Source of the DNA: an uncultured Lachnospiraceae bacterium
GTDB lineage: Bacteria; Bacillota; Clostridia; Lachnospirales; Lachnospiraceae
DNA: 64,000 nucleotides
Reading direction: 5' to 3'
Assembly (NCBI GenBank): GCA_902775485.1
Contig: CACYMJ010000007.1
Span: forward strand, 1-64,000
The notes under the pieces were generated by a model. That model ran no database searches, was not told the origin of the DNA, and saw only the letters and a list, made by a program, of their open reading frames with translations. This document shows, piece by piece, positions 7,249 to 15,410 of the stretch; position 1 is the stretch's first letter, and every line of letters begins with the position of its first letter. Made by a program: the position numbers and the translations under genes.

Positions 7249-7277
7249 TTGACAATAAAGCAGCTCTTATATATAAT
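7249..7277 (+). promoter_or_regulatory. Consensus sigma-A promoter of divIC
   Basis: TTGACA (7249-7254), a 17-base spacer and TATAAT (7272-7277) match both consensus hexamers exactly. Transcription would start near 7284, giving a ~65-base leader before divIC. Confidence 0.92.
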
Positions 7278-7350
7278 ATATTATGTTAACAAGAGGACGG
7301 ATCGGACTGAGGGGTCGGCCGGTTCTGTTATGATATGAGGGGAGATCAAT

Positions 7351-7662
7351 ATGGCCAGAAGAGTCGCGTTTCGTAAGAAGCGGCAAAACCGGCTTGGTAT
7401 GGCGCTTGTTTCATTTGTGGTCCTTATGCTTATGGCGGTCATATTGTTCAAAGGCCACGAACTGAAGACCAAACAGGCGGAATACCAACAAAAAGAGGAA
7501 ACGCTGCAGGCTCAGATCGATGAGGAACATGAGCGTACCCGCAAGCTGACGGACTATGAGAAGTATACGAAGACCGACAAGTTTGTGGAGGAGATCGCAA
7601 AAGAGAAGCTGGGTCTGTTATATGAAAATGAGATATTGTTCAGATCGGATATAAACAAATAG
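7351..7662 (+). CDS. divIC: Septum formation initiator DivIC/FtsB-like
   Basis: This 103-residue protein has the standard DivIC layout: a short basic cytoplasmic head (MARRVAFRKKRQNR), one membrane helix (about 15-32, GMALVSFVVLMLMAVILF), then an extracellular coiled coil rich in Lys/Glu/Gln and the typical C-terminal FVEEIAKEKLGLLYENEILF segment. DivIC joins FtsL and DivIB at the division site and helps activate septal wall synthesis. The GAGGGGAG site precedes the ATG. It has its own promoter, and its stop codon lies inside a long hairpin. Its place before tilS, hpt and ftsH is the usual Lachnospiraceae arrangement. Confidence 0.92.
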   Translation: MARRVAFRKKRQNRLGMALVSFVVLMLMAVILFKGHELKTKQAEYQQKEETLQAQIDEEHERTRKLTDYEKYTKTDKFVEEIAKEKLGLLYENEILFRSDINK

Positions 7663-7698
7663 GCACGGAGAAGAAAAATCCCGTGCTTATTTGTTTAT
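7651..7698 (+). terminator. Long hairpin over the divIC stop codon, probable terminator
   Basis: ATAAACAAAT plus GCACGG pair with CCGTGC plus ATTTGTTTAT, giving about 18 bp including A-T and G-T pairs between the blocks, with a 12-base loop. The 5' arm contains the divIC stop codon. The 3' arm is T-rich. The symmetry would allow termination from either strand. Confidence 0.7.
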
Positions 7699-7699
7699 A

Positions 7700-7708
7700 T
7701 GATATAAT
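7700..7708 (+). promoter_or_regulatory. Extended -10 promoter of the tilS operon
   Basis: TGA-TATAAT (7700-7708) is an extended -10 element without a good -35 box, just after the divIC hairpin. It places the transcript start near 7715, which supports the ATG at 7751 as the tilS start rather than the ATG at 7712. Confidence 0.6.
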
Positions 7709-7750
7709 ATTATGACCATAAAAATGCATGATGATAATGCGAGGTTTGTC

Positions 7751-9346
7751 ATGGAGAAGGATAGCATATACGAAAAAGTAGTCGGTTATATACGGGAAAA
7801 CAACCTGATAAGTCAAGGAGATACGATAGTGGAGGGAATATCGGGAGGAGCCGATTCGGTCTGCCTGTTCCTGATGCTTGAGGAGTTCAAAAAGGAACTG
7901 GATTTTAACACGGTTGCCGTACATGTTCATCACGGTATCCGCAAAAAGAGTGCCGACAAGGATCTTAAGTTTGTGGAAAAGCTCTGCGAATCAAAGGGGG
8001 TTGAACTCAAATCTTACAGGAAAGACATTCCGCTTATCTGCAAGATCACAAAAGAGTCGGAGGAAGAATGCGGACGCCGGATCAGATACGAGATTTTTGA
8101 TGAGGTATGCAGATCATATGACAATGCCAAGATAGCGGTAGCACATCATATGAACGACCAGGCGGAAACCGTTATTTTCAGGATCATAAGAGGCAGCGGG
8201 ATAAAAGGTCTTACCGGTATGGAAGCCAAAAGAGACAACATAATACGTCCTCTTTTGTGCCTGAAAAGAGATGAGATCGAGGACTATCTCGAGAGCATCG
8301 GCCAGGAATACAGGATAGACGAAACAAACGGGAAGCTTGAATACAGCAGGAACTATATCCGTAAAAAGGTTATTCCCAAGCTCGAAAGTGTGCGCCAGAA
8401 TGCGGTTGAACATATCAACGCGCTTTCCGGAGAGGCAGCCGATATAAATGCATTCATGGAAAAGAAGGCAAATGAACTTCTTGAGGAGGCATCAAAAGAA
8501 GCCGACAGGAAGTACATTACAAAAGGCCTTACGACAAAGTACAAGGCAGACGTATTAAGCGAGGCTGAGCCGATACTGCAGAAGTTTGCGATGAGGGCGC
8601 TTATCACCGAGGCCGGTGTATCGATAAAGGATGTTACAAGAGGACATATAGATGCTCTCTGTGAGATGATAGCCAAGCCCAAGAGCGGCGAGATCAGTCT
8701 GCCGAAGGGCGTTACAGTAGTCAAGGAATCAGGGATCGTTTATATAAAACCGGGTGAAGGTTTTGACGGACAGATAACGGAACTGACTATACCGGCTGTT
8801 GAGGCTCCGGTTCTTCCGACGGCAAACCTGCCGACAGCTAATCTTCCGATGACGGCTGATGCAGTACCTGTACAGGAGAAGGGTGTAGCTGGGCAAAGAC
8901 AGTTCACTCCGGCGGAGTCGGTATATAAGTTTTTCATTCCCGTTACCGGTGAAGGTAGTTACTTGCTTCCAAACGGAAACACGGTCAGCTGCAGGGTATT
9001 AAATGAGTTCGACATAAAGGATGTGCCGGAAGATACCTATACCAAATGGATGGATTATGCTAAAATGTCGGATGATCTTTGCCTTCGTACCCGCAAGACG
9101 GGAGATTATCTCGTGATCAACAAGAAGGGTAATGAGGGAAATCTCAAGAACTACATGATCAACGAAAAGATACCCAAGAGTGAGAGAGATGATATTCCGC
9201 TTCTGGCCAGCGGATCTAAGATCTACTGGGTGGTCGGGCACCGGATATCGGAAGACGTCAAGGTAACCGAAGATACAAATATCGTGATCGAATTTAAATA
9301 TTTAAGGGCTGACGAAGAGTCGGAAGAAGGAGCAGAAAATGGCTGA
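7751..9346 (+). CDS. tilS: tRNA(Ile)-lysidine synthetase TilS
   Basis: TilS modifies C34 of the tRNA-Ile CAT anticodon to lysidine, so that it reads AUA. The PP-loop ATPase motif SGGADS is near residue 30, HHGIRKKSADKD and AHHMNDQAETVIFR follow, and the C-terminal part has the TilS_C pattern (RTRKTGDYL ... LKNYMINEKIPKSERDDIPLLASG). The length is 531 residues from the ATG at 7751, which has GAGG ahead. An ATG at 7712 sits only 3 bases past the -10 box and is less likely. A proline-rich linker with three 15-base repeats (8813-8857, encoding LPTAN-LPTAN-LPMTA) lies between the catalytic and C-terminal domains and is not usual for the family. The gene overlaps hpt by 8 bases. Confidence 0.93.
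   Translation: MEKDSIYEKVVGYIRENNLISQGDTIVEGISGGADSVCLFLMLEEFKKELDFNTVAVHVHHGIRKKSADKDLKFVEKLCESKGVELKSYRKDIPLICKITKESEEECGRRIRYEIFDEVCRSYDNAKIAVAHHMNDQAETVIFRIIRGSGIKGLTGMEAKRDNIIRPLLCLKRDEIEDYLESIGQEYRIDETNGKLEYSRNYIRKKVIPKLESVRQNAVEHINALSGEAADINAFMEKKANELLEEASKEADRKYITKGLTTKYKADVLSEAEPILQKFAMRALITEAGVSIKDVTRGHIDALCEMIAKPKSGEISLPKGVTVVKESGIVYIKPGEGFDGQITELTIPAVEAPVLPTANLPTANLPMTADAVPVQEKGVAGQRQFTPAESVYKFFIPVTGEGSYLLPNGNTVSCRVLNEFDIKDVPEDTYTKWMDYAKMSDDLCLRTRKTGDYLVINKKGNEGNLKNYMINEKIPKSERDDIPLLASGSKIYWVVGHRISEDVKVTEDTNIVIEFKYLRADEESEEGAENG
8813..8857 (+). repeat. Three tandem 15-base units in tilS
   Basis: Three imperfect copies of a 15-base unit starting CT(T/G)CCGA encode LPTAN, LPTAN and LPMTA in the interdomain linker of TilS. 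The pattern suggests slippage or duplication that is tolerated in a flexible linker. Confidence 0.75.
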
Positions 9347-9866
9347 TAAGATTTCGGTGTTGTTTTCCGAAGAAGAAGTTAATTCCAGGATCAGGGAGAT
9401 GGGAGAACAGATTAGCAGGGATTATGCCGGCAGATCGGTTCATCTTGTCGGGATATTAAAGGGTGCGACGTTTTTTGCGTGCGAACTCGCAAAGCGCATA
9501 ACCGTTCCTGTAACACTTGATTTTATGAGCGTATCCAGTTACGGAAATTCCACGGAATCTTCAGGTGTCGTTAAGATAAACAAGGACCTTGACGAACCGC
9601 TTGACGGAAGGGATGTTCTTGTTGTTGAGGATATTGTCGATACCGGAAACACACTCAGCTATCTTCTCGATAACCTCCAAAAGAGAGGATCCGCATCCGT
9701 AAAGTTATGCACGCTGCTTAACAAGCCGGACAGAAGGATTAAGGATGTTAAGGTTGACTACACGGGATTTATCATTCCGGATGAATTTGTTGTGGGATAC
9801 GGTCTTGATTATGCGCAGAAGTACAGGAATCTTCCGTACATCGGTATTGTACATCTTGATAAATAA
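9339..9866 (+). CDS. hpt: Hypoxanthine phosphoribosyltransferase
   Basis: This 175-residue enzyme salvages hypoxanthine and guanine to IMP and GMP using PRPP. The PRPP-binding motif VLVVEDIVDTGNTL (about 92-105) is intact, with the family LKGATFFACEL near 40 and GFIIPDEFVVGYGLDYAQKYRNLPYIG at the C-terminus. The ATG overlaps the end of tilS by 8 bases, so the two are translationally coupled. The tilS-hpt-ftsH order is conserved across Firmicutes. Confidence 0.96.
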   Translation: MADKISVLFSEEEVNSRIREMGEQISRDYAGRSVHLVGILKGATFFACELAKRITVPVTLDFMSVSSYGNSTESSGVVKINKDLDEPLDGRDVLVVEDIVDTGNTLSYLLDNLQKRGSASVKLCTLLNKPDRRIKDVKVDYTGFIIPDEFVVGYGLDYAQKYRNLPYIGIVHLDK

Positions 9867-9890
9867 TAACAGAGAGGATAAGAAGGGAAG

Positions 9891-11693
9891 TTGAACAGTA
9901 AAAAAGGCATAGGGTTTTACGGCGTCATCCTGCTGATTTTTGTAGTAATGGCCATCATATGGTCGAGGATGCAGGGTTCAGTCAAACAGCCCATCAATCA
10001 TGATTTGTTTGAATCGTATCTTGATTCGGATGATATAGCGGAAATAAATCTGGTACAGAATGCAGAGGTCCCCACCGGACAGGTCGTACTTGTGATGAAA
10101 TCGGGAGTGACCTTTTATATGTACACATCTGACGTTGGCGCGGTCGCTAAGGAACTTGATACCAAGTTTCCTGCGTATACGATGGATGATGTAAAGCGGG
10201 AAGGATGGTTTACGGCATATGTTTTGCCGTCTCTTATCATAGTAGTCCTGATGATCGTGTTCTTTACCTATATGAACGGTTCGGCAGGCGGCGGTTCCAA
10301 GATGATGAATTTCGGGAAAAGCCATGCGAAGCTGTCAACGAACGATAACAGGATAAAGTTTAACGATGTTGCGGGACTCGATGAGGAAAAGGGCGATCTT
10401 GAAGAGATCGTGGACTTCCTTAAAAACGCAAAGAAATATGTAGAGGTAGGAGCCAGGATACCGAAGGGAGTCATTCTCGTAGGCCCTCCCGGCACCGGAA
10501 AAACGCTCCTTGCCAAGGCTATAGCAGGAGAAGCCGGAGTTCCGTTCTTTTCGATCTCGGGTTCCGATTTTGTTGAAATGTTCGTCGGAGTCGGTGCAAG
10601 CCGTGTCAGGGATCTTTTTGATGAAGCGAAAAAGAATGCACCGTGTATCGTGTTCATCGATGAGATCGATGCCGTTGCCAGAAGAAGAGGAACCGGTATG
10701 GGCGGCGGACATGATGAGAGAGAGCAGACACTCAACCAGCTGCTTGTCGAGATGGACGGTTTTGGAGTAAACGAAGGCATCATAGTCCTTGCAGCCACTA
10801 ACCGAGTTGATATTCTTGATCCTGCTATCATGCGTCCCGGCCGTTTTGACAGAAAGGTAGCGGTGGGAACACCGGATATCAAGGGACGCCGCGAGATACT
10901 TGATGTTCACAGTAAAAACAAACCTCTTGCGGAAGACGTTGATCTTGATGAGATATCCAGATCCACGGCAGGCTTTACAGGTGCCGATCTTGAAAATCTC
11001 ATGAACGAGGCCGCGATCAAAGCGGCAAAGAGCAACAGAAAATACATCATAATGTCGGATATAAGGGAATCCTTCTTAAAGGTCGGTGTCGGAACCGAGA
11101 AAAAGAGCAAGGTTGTATCCGAAAAAGAAAAGAGGATCACCGCTTTCCACGAAAGCGGACATGCGATACTGCATTACATCCTGCCCGATATAGATCCGGT
11201 AAATACCGTGTCCATTATACCGACGGGACTCGGTGCCGGCGGATATACAATGTCGATGCCTGAGGATGATGTGATGTACGAGACCCGTGGAAGGATGCTC
11301 AATCAGATCGTCGCGATACTCGGCGGAAGGGCGGCGGAATCCATCGTCCTTGATGATATTACGACAGGGGCTTCATCGGATATCAAGACAGCGACACATA
11401 TCGCCAGAAATATGGTCACACGTTACGGTATGAGTGATTCGATCGGCGCGGTATGTTATGACGATGAGGGCGACGAAGTGTTCATCGGACGCGATCTGGC
11501 CCATGCAAGAGCCCACAGTGAGCTGATATCGTCCAAGATTGACGAGGAAGTAAAGCGCATTATAGATTCGTGCTACGAAAAGGCCGTAAAGCTCATCAAC
11601 GAGAACCGTGACAAGCTGGATGCATGTGCGGCGCTTCTTCTGGAAAAGGAGAAGATAAACAGGTCGGAATTCGAAGCGCTCTTCAATATATAG
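9891..11693 (+). CDS. ftsH: ATP-dependent zinc metalloprotease FtsH
   Basis: FtsH is a membrane-anchored AAA+ protease that removes damaged membrane proteins and unstable regulators. The 600-residue protein begins with a TTG codon ([10 protein letters not shown]), preceded by a purine-rich AAGAAGGGAAG. It has one membrane helix near 8-24, an extracytoplasmic domain, a second helix near 105-125, Walker A GPPGTGKT (198-205), Walker [12 protein letters not shown], the second region of homology ([21 protein letters not shown]) and the zinc-binding HESGH (420-424). It is the last gene of the divIC-tilS-hpt-ftsH run. A terminator lies about 190 bases downstream. Confidence 0.97.
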   Translation: MNSKKGIGFYGVILLIFVVMAIIWSRMQGSVKQPINHDLFESYLDSDDIAEINLVQNAEVPTGQVVLVMKSGVTFYMYTSDVGAVAKELDTKFPAYTMDDVKREGWFTAYVLPSLIIVVLMIVFFTYMNGSAGGGSKMMNFGKSHAKLSTNDNRIKFNDVAGLDEEKGDLEEIVDFLKNAKKYVEVGARIPKGVILVGPPGTGKTLLAKAIAGEAGVPFFSISGSDFVEMFVGVGASRVRDLFDEAKKNAPCIVFIDEIDAVARRRGTGMGGGHDEREQTLNQLLVEMDGFGVNEGIIVLAATNRVDILDPAIMRPGRFDRKVAVGTPDIKGRREILDVHSKNKPLAEDVDLDEISRSTAGFTGADLENLMNEAAIKAAKSNRKYIIMSDIRESFLKVGVGTEKKSKVVSEKEKRITAFHESGHAILHYILPDIDPVNTVSIIPTGLGAGGYTMSMPEDDVMYETRGRMLNQIVAILGGRAAESIVLDDITTGASSDIKTATHIARNMVTRYGMSDSIGAVCYDDEGDEVFIGRDLAHARAHSELISSKIDEEVKRIIDSCYEKAVKLINENRDKLDACAALLLEKEKINRSEFEALFNI

Positions 11694-11878
11694 TGAAAAT
11701 TACCATAGAAGATCATATTCGTCCGTTATAATGCACAAATGCCGAGTCTGATATTTGTAATATTTGTGAATTTAATGGATAGATTTTGAAGGTATCCGGG
11801 ACTATAATGCACTTGTAACCCCCCAATATGAGGATAGTTCTTAGAACTATCCCCCATAAGAAAGAAATACCTTCTCCA

Positions 11879-11910
11879 AAAACGGCTCCTTTTTAAGGAG
11901 CTGTTTTTAC
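11879..11910 (+). terminator. Rho-independent terminator after ftsH
   Basis: AAAACGGCTCCTT pairs with AAGGAGCTGTTTT (one G-T pair) around a 3-base loop, ending in a T-run. The A-rich 5' arm could let it work in both directions. Confidence 0.88.
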
Positions 11911-11945
11911 GTTTACCTGTTTTTACGGTCAGAATCGGTAATACT

Positions 11946-11973
11946 TTGTAGATGTCACAAAATATGGTATAAT
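11946..11973 (+). promoter_or_regulatory. Sigma-A promoter of the GH13 gene
   Basis: TTGTAG (11946-11951), a 16-base spacer and TATAAT (11968-11973), about 28 bases before the GAGGGAG ribosome site region of the amylase gene. Confidence 0.75.
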
Positions 11974-12007
11974 TATTTCCGTTGTGTACCACATGAGGGA
12001 GTATTAA

Positions 12008-14182
12008 ATGGATTCAGGCAATATCAGTGAGATCATTCAAAAGGGAAGGTTCATAACGAATTACAAGCCGGTCCTTAACCGGAGGGCTATCTTTTCCGAC
12101 TATTCAGAGGATTATATCATCCCCCTTGAACCAAATGCATACGGTGTCGTTAAGATCAGGCTGCGGGCTATACGCAATAACATAGACCATGCCATGCTGG
12201 TGTGTAACGGCGAGAAGATGCTCATGGAGATCACAGAGTCGACAGATGAGTTTGACTTCTATTCTGCGGATTACCGTCTCAGTAACGAGCTGATCAGATA
12301 TCATTTTGAGGTTTCATCGGCGGGTACTGTCTGTATATATGATACAAGAGGCGTTGTTAAGGATACGAATGAGTATTTTGATTTCAGGATACGTCCCGGA
12401 TTCAAGACTCCCGACTGGGCAAAAGGTGCCGTCATATATCAGATATATACCGACAGGTTCTGTAACGGTGATCCGTCAAATGACGTACTGACCGACGAAT
12501 ACAGATATATCGGCGAGAATGTAACCCACGTGGATGACTGGAACAAATACCCCGCGTACATGGGTGTGCGTGAATTCTACGGCGGAGATCTTGCGGGTGT
12601 TATGAGCAAGCTTGATTATCTGCAGGATCTCGGTATAGATGCAATCTATTTCAATCCCCTGTTCGTATCTCCTTCCAATCATAAATATGACATTCAGGAT
12701 TATGATTATATAGATCCTCATTTCGGGAAGATCGTTGATGATAGGGGAGATCTTCTTGATAAGGACAAAACCGAGAATAAGGATGCGACAAGGTATATAA
12801 ACAGGGTGACCGGCAAGGCCAATCTTGAGGCCTCGAACAGGTTTTTTGCGGATTTTGTCACCGAGGCGCATAAACGCGGGATAAAGGTCATAATAGACGG
12901 TGTTTTCAATCATTGCGGTTCATTCAACAAATGGATGGACAGAGAGAGGATCTATGAAAATCAGGAGGGCTACGAGAAGGGCGCATATGTAGACAGGAAC
13001 AGCCCGTATCATGACTTCTTCAGCTTTTTTGAGGATAAGTGGCCGTATAACCATACATATGACGGATGGTGGGGACATGACACGCTTCCTAAACTTAATT
13101 ATGAGGGTTCGAAGGAACTGCGTGATTACGTATTGAGAATAGCCAGGAAATGGGTATCGCCCCCGTTTAATGCGGATGGCTGGAGACTTGACGTGGCTGC
13201 CGATCTTGGACACAGTCCCGAATATAACCATCAGTTCTGGAAGGATTTCAGAAGAGCGGTAAAAGAGGCAAATCCCAATGCGATAATAATCGCCGAGCAT
13301 TACGGAGATCCGTCCTCGTGGCTTGCCGGTGACGAGTGGGATACTATAATGAACTATGATGCGTTCATGGAGCCCGTCACATGGTTTTTGACCGGAATGC
13401 AGAAGCACAGCGATGATTTTCGCCAGGATCTTCTGGGAAATGCCGACGCATTTGAAGGCATGATGAGGGACGGCATTTCGAAGTTTATGGCTCCGACTCT
13501 CTTTACAACGATGAATGAACTGTCGAATCATGACCATTCAAGATTTCTGACCAGGACCAATCATGTTGTCGGACGTGTTGCCGATAAGGGATACGAGGCG
13601 GCAAACCAGGGAGTCAACAAGGCGGTCATGCGCGAGGGTGTTGTCATGCAGATGACATGGGCAGGCGCACCGACGATATATTACGGCGACGAAGCCGGTG
13701 TGTGCGGATTTACGGATCCCGACAACAGAAGGTCATACCCGTGGGGAAACGAGGATAAGGATCTCATACGTTTCCACAAAGAGATGATACGCATCCACAA
13801 GGAAAACCGGGAGCTGATCACCGGGGCGGGGATCATACTGCACAAAGACTATAATGTGATCGCATACGGCCGTTTCATCAGAGACAATGAGATAATCGTG
13901 ATCGTCAACAATAACGACTGTGAAAAGCAGATCAATATGCGCGTATGGCAGACAGGCATCCCGAGGGAGTCGAAGGTGACAAGGCTCATGCTTACGGACG
14001 CCGATGGTTTTTCGACCGAGCCCGAAGAGTATGAGATCGAGAACGGAAGGCTTGGCATTACTCTTCCCAAGACCTCGGCGGTTGTTTTAAAAGGCCGCCA
14101 GATCGAAGATAAAAAAGACGAAAAAGAGGACGGGGCAGAGAGAGTCAGTCCTTTACAGAAGCTTGAATTTCTGCTACATTAA
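12008..14182 (+). CDS. Glycoside hydrolase family 13, neopullulanase/cyclomaltodextrinase-like
   Basis: This 724-residue cytoplasmic enzyme has no signal peptide. An N-terminal beta-sandwich of ~130 residues, like the N-domain of cyclomaltodextrinases, precedes the barrel, which opens with WAKGAVIYQIYTDRFCNGD. The catalytic residues are visible: nucleophile Asp395 in GWRLDVA, acid/base Glu430 in IIAEHYGD and Asp509 in LSNHDHSR. It is expected to hydrolyse alpha-1,4 (and possibly 1,6) bonds in short maltodextrins or cyclodextrins taken up by the cell. A C-terminal beta domain ends in a charged tail. The start has GAGGGAG 7 bases ahead and its own promoter. It could instead be a maltogenic amylase; the two cannot be told apart by eye. 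Confidence 0.9.
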   Translation: MDSGNISEIIQKGRFITNYKPVLNRRAIFSDYSEDYIIPLEPNAYGVVKIRLRAIRNNIDHAMLVCNGEKMLMEITESTDEFDFYSADYRLSNELIRYHFEVSSAGTVCIYDTRGVVKDTNEYFDFRIRPGFKTPDWAKGAVIYQIYTDRFCNGDPSNDVLTDEYRYIGENVTHVDDWNKYPAYMGVREFYGGDLAGVMSKLDYLQDLGIDAIYFNPLFVSPSNHKYDIQDYDYIDPHFGKIVDDRGDLLDKDKTENKDATRYINRVTGKANLEASNRFFADFVTEAHKRGIKVIIDGVFNHCGSFNKWMDRERIYENQEGYEKGAYVDRNSPYHDFFSFFEDKWPYNHTYDGWWGHDTLPKLNYEGSKELRDYVLRIARKWVSPPFNADGWRLDVAADLGHSPEYNHQFWKDFRRAVKEANPNAIIIAEHYGDPSSWLAGDEWDTIMNYDAFMEPVTWFLTGMQKHSDDFRQDLLGNADAFEGMMRDGISKFMAPTLFTTMNELSNHDHSRFLTRTNHVVGRVADKGYEAANQGVNKAVMREGVVMQMTWAGAPTIYYGDEAGVCGFTDPDNRRSYPWGNEDKDLIRFHKEMIRIHKENRELITGAGIILHKDYNVIAYGRFIRDNEIIVIVNNNDCEKQINMRVWQTGIPRESKVTRLMLTDADGFSTEPEEYEIENGRLGITLPKTSAVVLKGRQIEDKKDEKEDGAERVSPLQKLEFLLH

Positions 14183-14203
14183 ATACTGTTTTGAGGACTG
14201 GAT

Positions 14204-14440
14204 ATGCGTGAAATGGAGTTTAAAATGGAGCGTCCGGGACTGCTTGAGGCAGGAGAGGATGTTACCGTTACTGAAGGCGTTCTTCCCACGAGTTATTATT
14301 ATACGATAGATCCTTCGCTTGCGATGAGTGCAAATTACGAATTCGGGCAAAGACTCAAGAGCAGGGAAGGGACCGTAAAGAGTATAGAGGAAAGACCTGC
14401 CGGCTACTATGTGGTTGTCAGCTTTCCGGAGGATCAGTAA
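14204..14440 (+). CDS. Small uncharacterised protein
   Basis: This 78-residue acidic protein has no family I recognise. Visible parts are a Met/Glu-rich start, TSYYYTIDPSLAMSANYEF in the middle and a C-terminal strand-like RPAGYYVVVSF. GAGG lies 8 bases before the ATG. Its stop codon is immediately followed by the ATG of the receiver gene, so the two are translationally coupled and may work together. Confidence 0.7.
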   Translation: MREMEFKMERPGLLEAGEDVTVTEGVLPTSYYYTIDPSLAMSANYEFGQRLKSREGTVKSIEERPAGYYVVVSFPEDQ

Positions 14441-15133
14441 ATGTTCGGTATAGGAAAGAAAAAAGGCAGCGATCCGAAAAAGAATACCGGCAGGAAGGAA
14501 AGACAGTTCATCTCGGAGCTGTCTTATAATGTTCGCAACCCGCTGAATACGATATGCGGGATCACCCAGATCGCAAAAAAGAGTATCGAGGGCGACTGTG
14601 ACAGGGACACGCTCCTTTCTTATCTGGATATCCTCGGAGACGCAGCAACGGAGCTGCAGCAGACGGTCGACCATTATTTTGAATGCTACGAATCCGGTAA
14701 TTACAGTGTCGTTTACGATAATGATGAGAAAGATACGGATACGAGCATAATGAAAAATCTGCGTGTGCTCGTCGTAGAGGACAGCAGCGTCAGCCAGCTG
14801 ATCGCAAAAGAGCAGCTGGAGGCTCAGGGCGCCATTGTTACGCTTTGTGACGGCGGAAGGGAAGCCGTGGATATGTTCAAAAGATCCATCACCGGAACAT
14901 ACGATGTTATTTTTATGGATATAAACATGCCTCAAATGGATGGATATGAGGCGACTGACGCTATCCGTTCAAGCTCGCATCCGCAGGCGAAGCAGATACC
15001 TATAATCGCAATGACCGCCGAGGCGCTTCCGACAGATATTCAGAAGGCGATGGAGGCAGGTATGAACGCTCACGTTTCCAAACCCATAAACAACTGGAAA
15101 ATTGTGTCTGCGATCAAAGCTGTTTTATCATAA
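14441..15133 (+). CDS. Receiver protein with a histidine-less DHp-like domain
   Basis: This 230-residue protein starts with a basic tail, then a stretch that follows the HisKA dimerisation pattern (FISELSYNVRNPLNTICGI). The phosphoacceptor His of SHEIRTPLN is replaced by Tyr29 and the next Glu by Asn30. There is no ATPase domain. A normal receiver domain follows (about 105-230) with the acidic pair in VVEDSS, Asp160 in VIFMDINMP, Thr192 in AMTAE and Lys214 in VSKP. It looks like a hybrid kinase reduced to a dimerisation scaffold plus receiver, so it should accept phosphate from another kinase or HPt protein. It starts directly after the 78-residue gene's stop. Confidence 0.85.
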   Translation: MFGIGKKKGSDPKKNTGRKERQFISELSYNVRNPLNTICGITQIAKKSIEGDCDRDTLLSYLDILGDAATELQQTVDHYFECYESGNYSVVYDNDEKDTDTSIMKNLRVLVVEDSSVSQLIAKEQLEAQGAIVTLCDGGREAVDMFKRSITGTYDVIFMDINMPQMDGYEATDAIRSSSHPQAKQIPIIAMTAEALPTDIQKAMEAGMNAHVSKPINNWKIVSAIKAVLS

Positions 15134-15140
15134 AAAAGAG

Positions 15141-15169
15141 TTGCAAAAGCATTTGATTATGTGTATAAT
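15141..15169 (+). promoter_or_regulatory. Sigma-A promoter of tRNA-Phe
   Basis: TTGCAA (15141-15146), a 17-base spacer and TATAAT (15164-15169), about 32 bases before the mature tRNA-Phe. Confidence 0.85.
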
Positions 15170-15201
15170 GGCTTTTGCTGACGCAAACTATCGATTTATC
15201 C

Positions 15202-15274
<73 letters not shown>

Positions 15275-15282
15275 CTAAAGCT

Positions 15283-15319
15283 TCAGGCATTGAGTATTCG
15301 GTGCTTGGGGTTTTTTTTT
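15283..15319 (+). terminator. Rho-independent terminator of tRNA-Phe
   Basis: TCAGGCA pairs with TGCTTGG (with G-T pairs), followed by GG and a run of nine Ts. Confidence 0.75.
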
Positions 15320-15410
15320 ACCAAAATAGTATGTAATTTGTGTGAAATGAATTTACATACTGCGTGGGGCATGCTATATTTGTTTCGCTTTTTATGGAAT
15401 GGGAGATGTT

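Larger units (their letters stand above)
11694..12007 (+). other. Intergenic region after ftsH with hairpin, direct repeat and terminator
   Basis: No gene is supported here. The 10-base direct repeat TATAATGCAC occurs at 11727-11736 and 11803-11812. The perfect 9-bp hairpin GGATAGTTC/GAACTATCC is at 11832-11852, between C-tracts. A strong terminator follows at 11879-11910. If the second TATAAT acts as a -10 box, a ~95-base RNA holding the hairpin and the terminator would result; its -35 region is poor, so this is only a possibility. The next gene's promoter is at 11946-11973. Confidence 0.4.

Noticed and set aside
11726..11992. Minus-strand frame in the ftsH downstream region
   Set aside because: It lies over a terminator, a hairpin and the next gene's promoter, and has no ribosome site.
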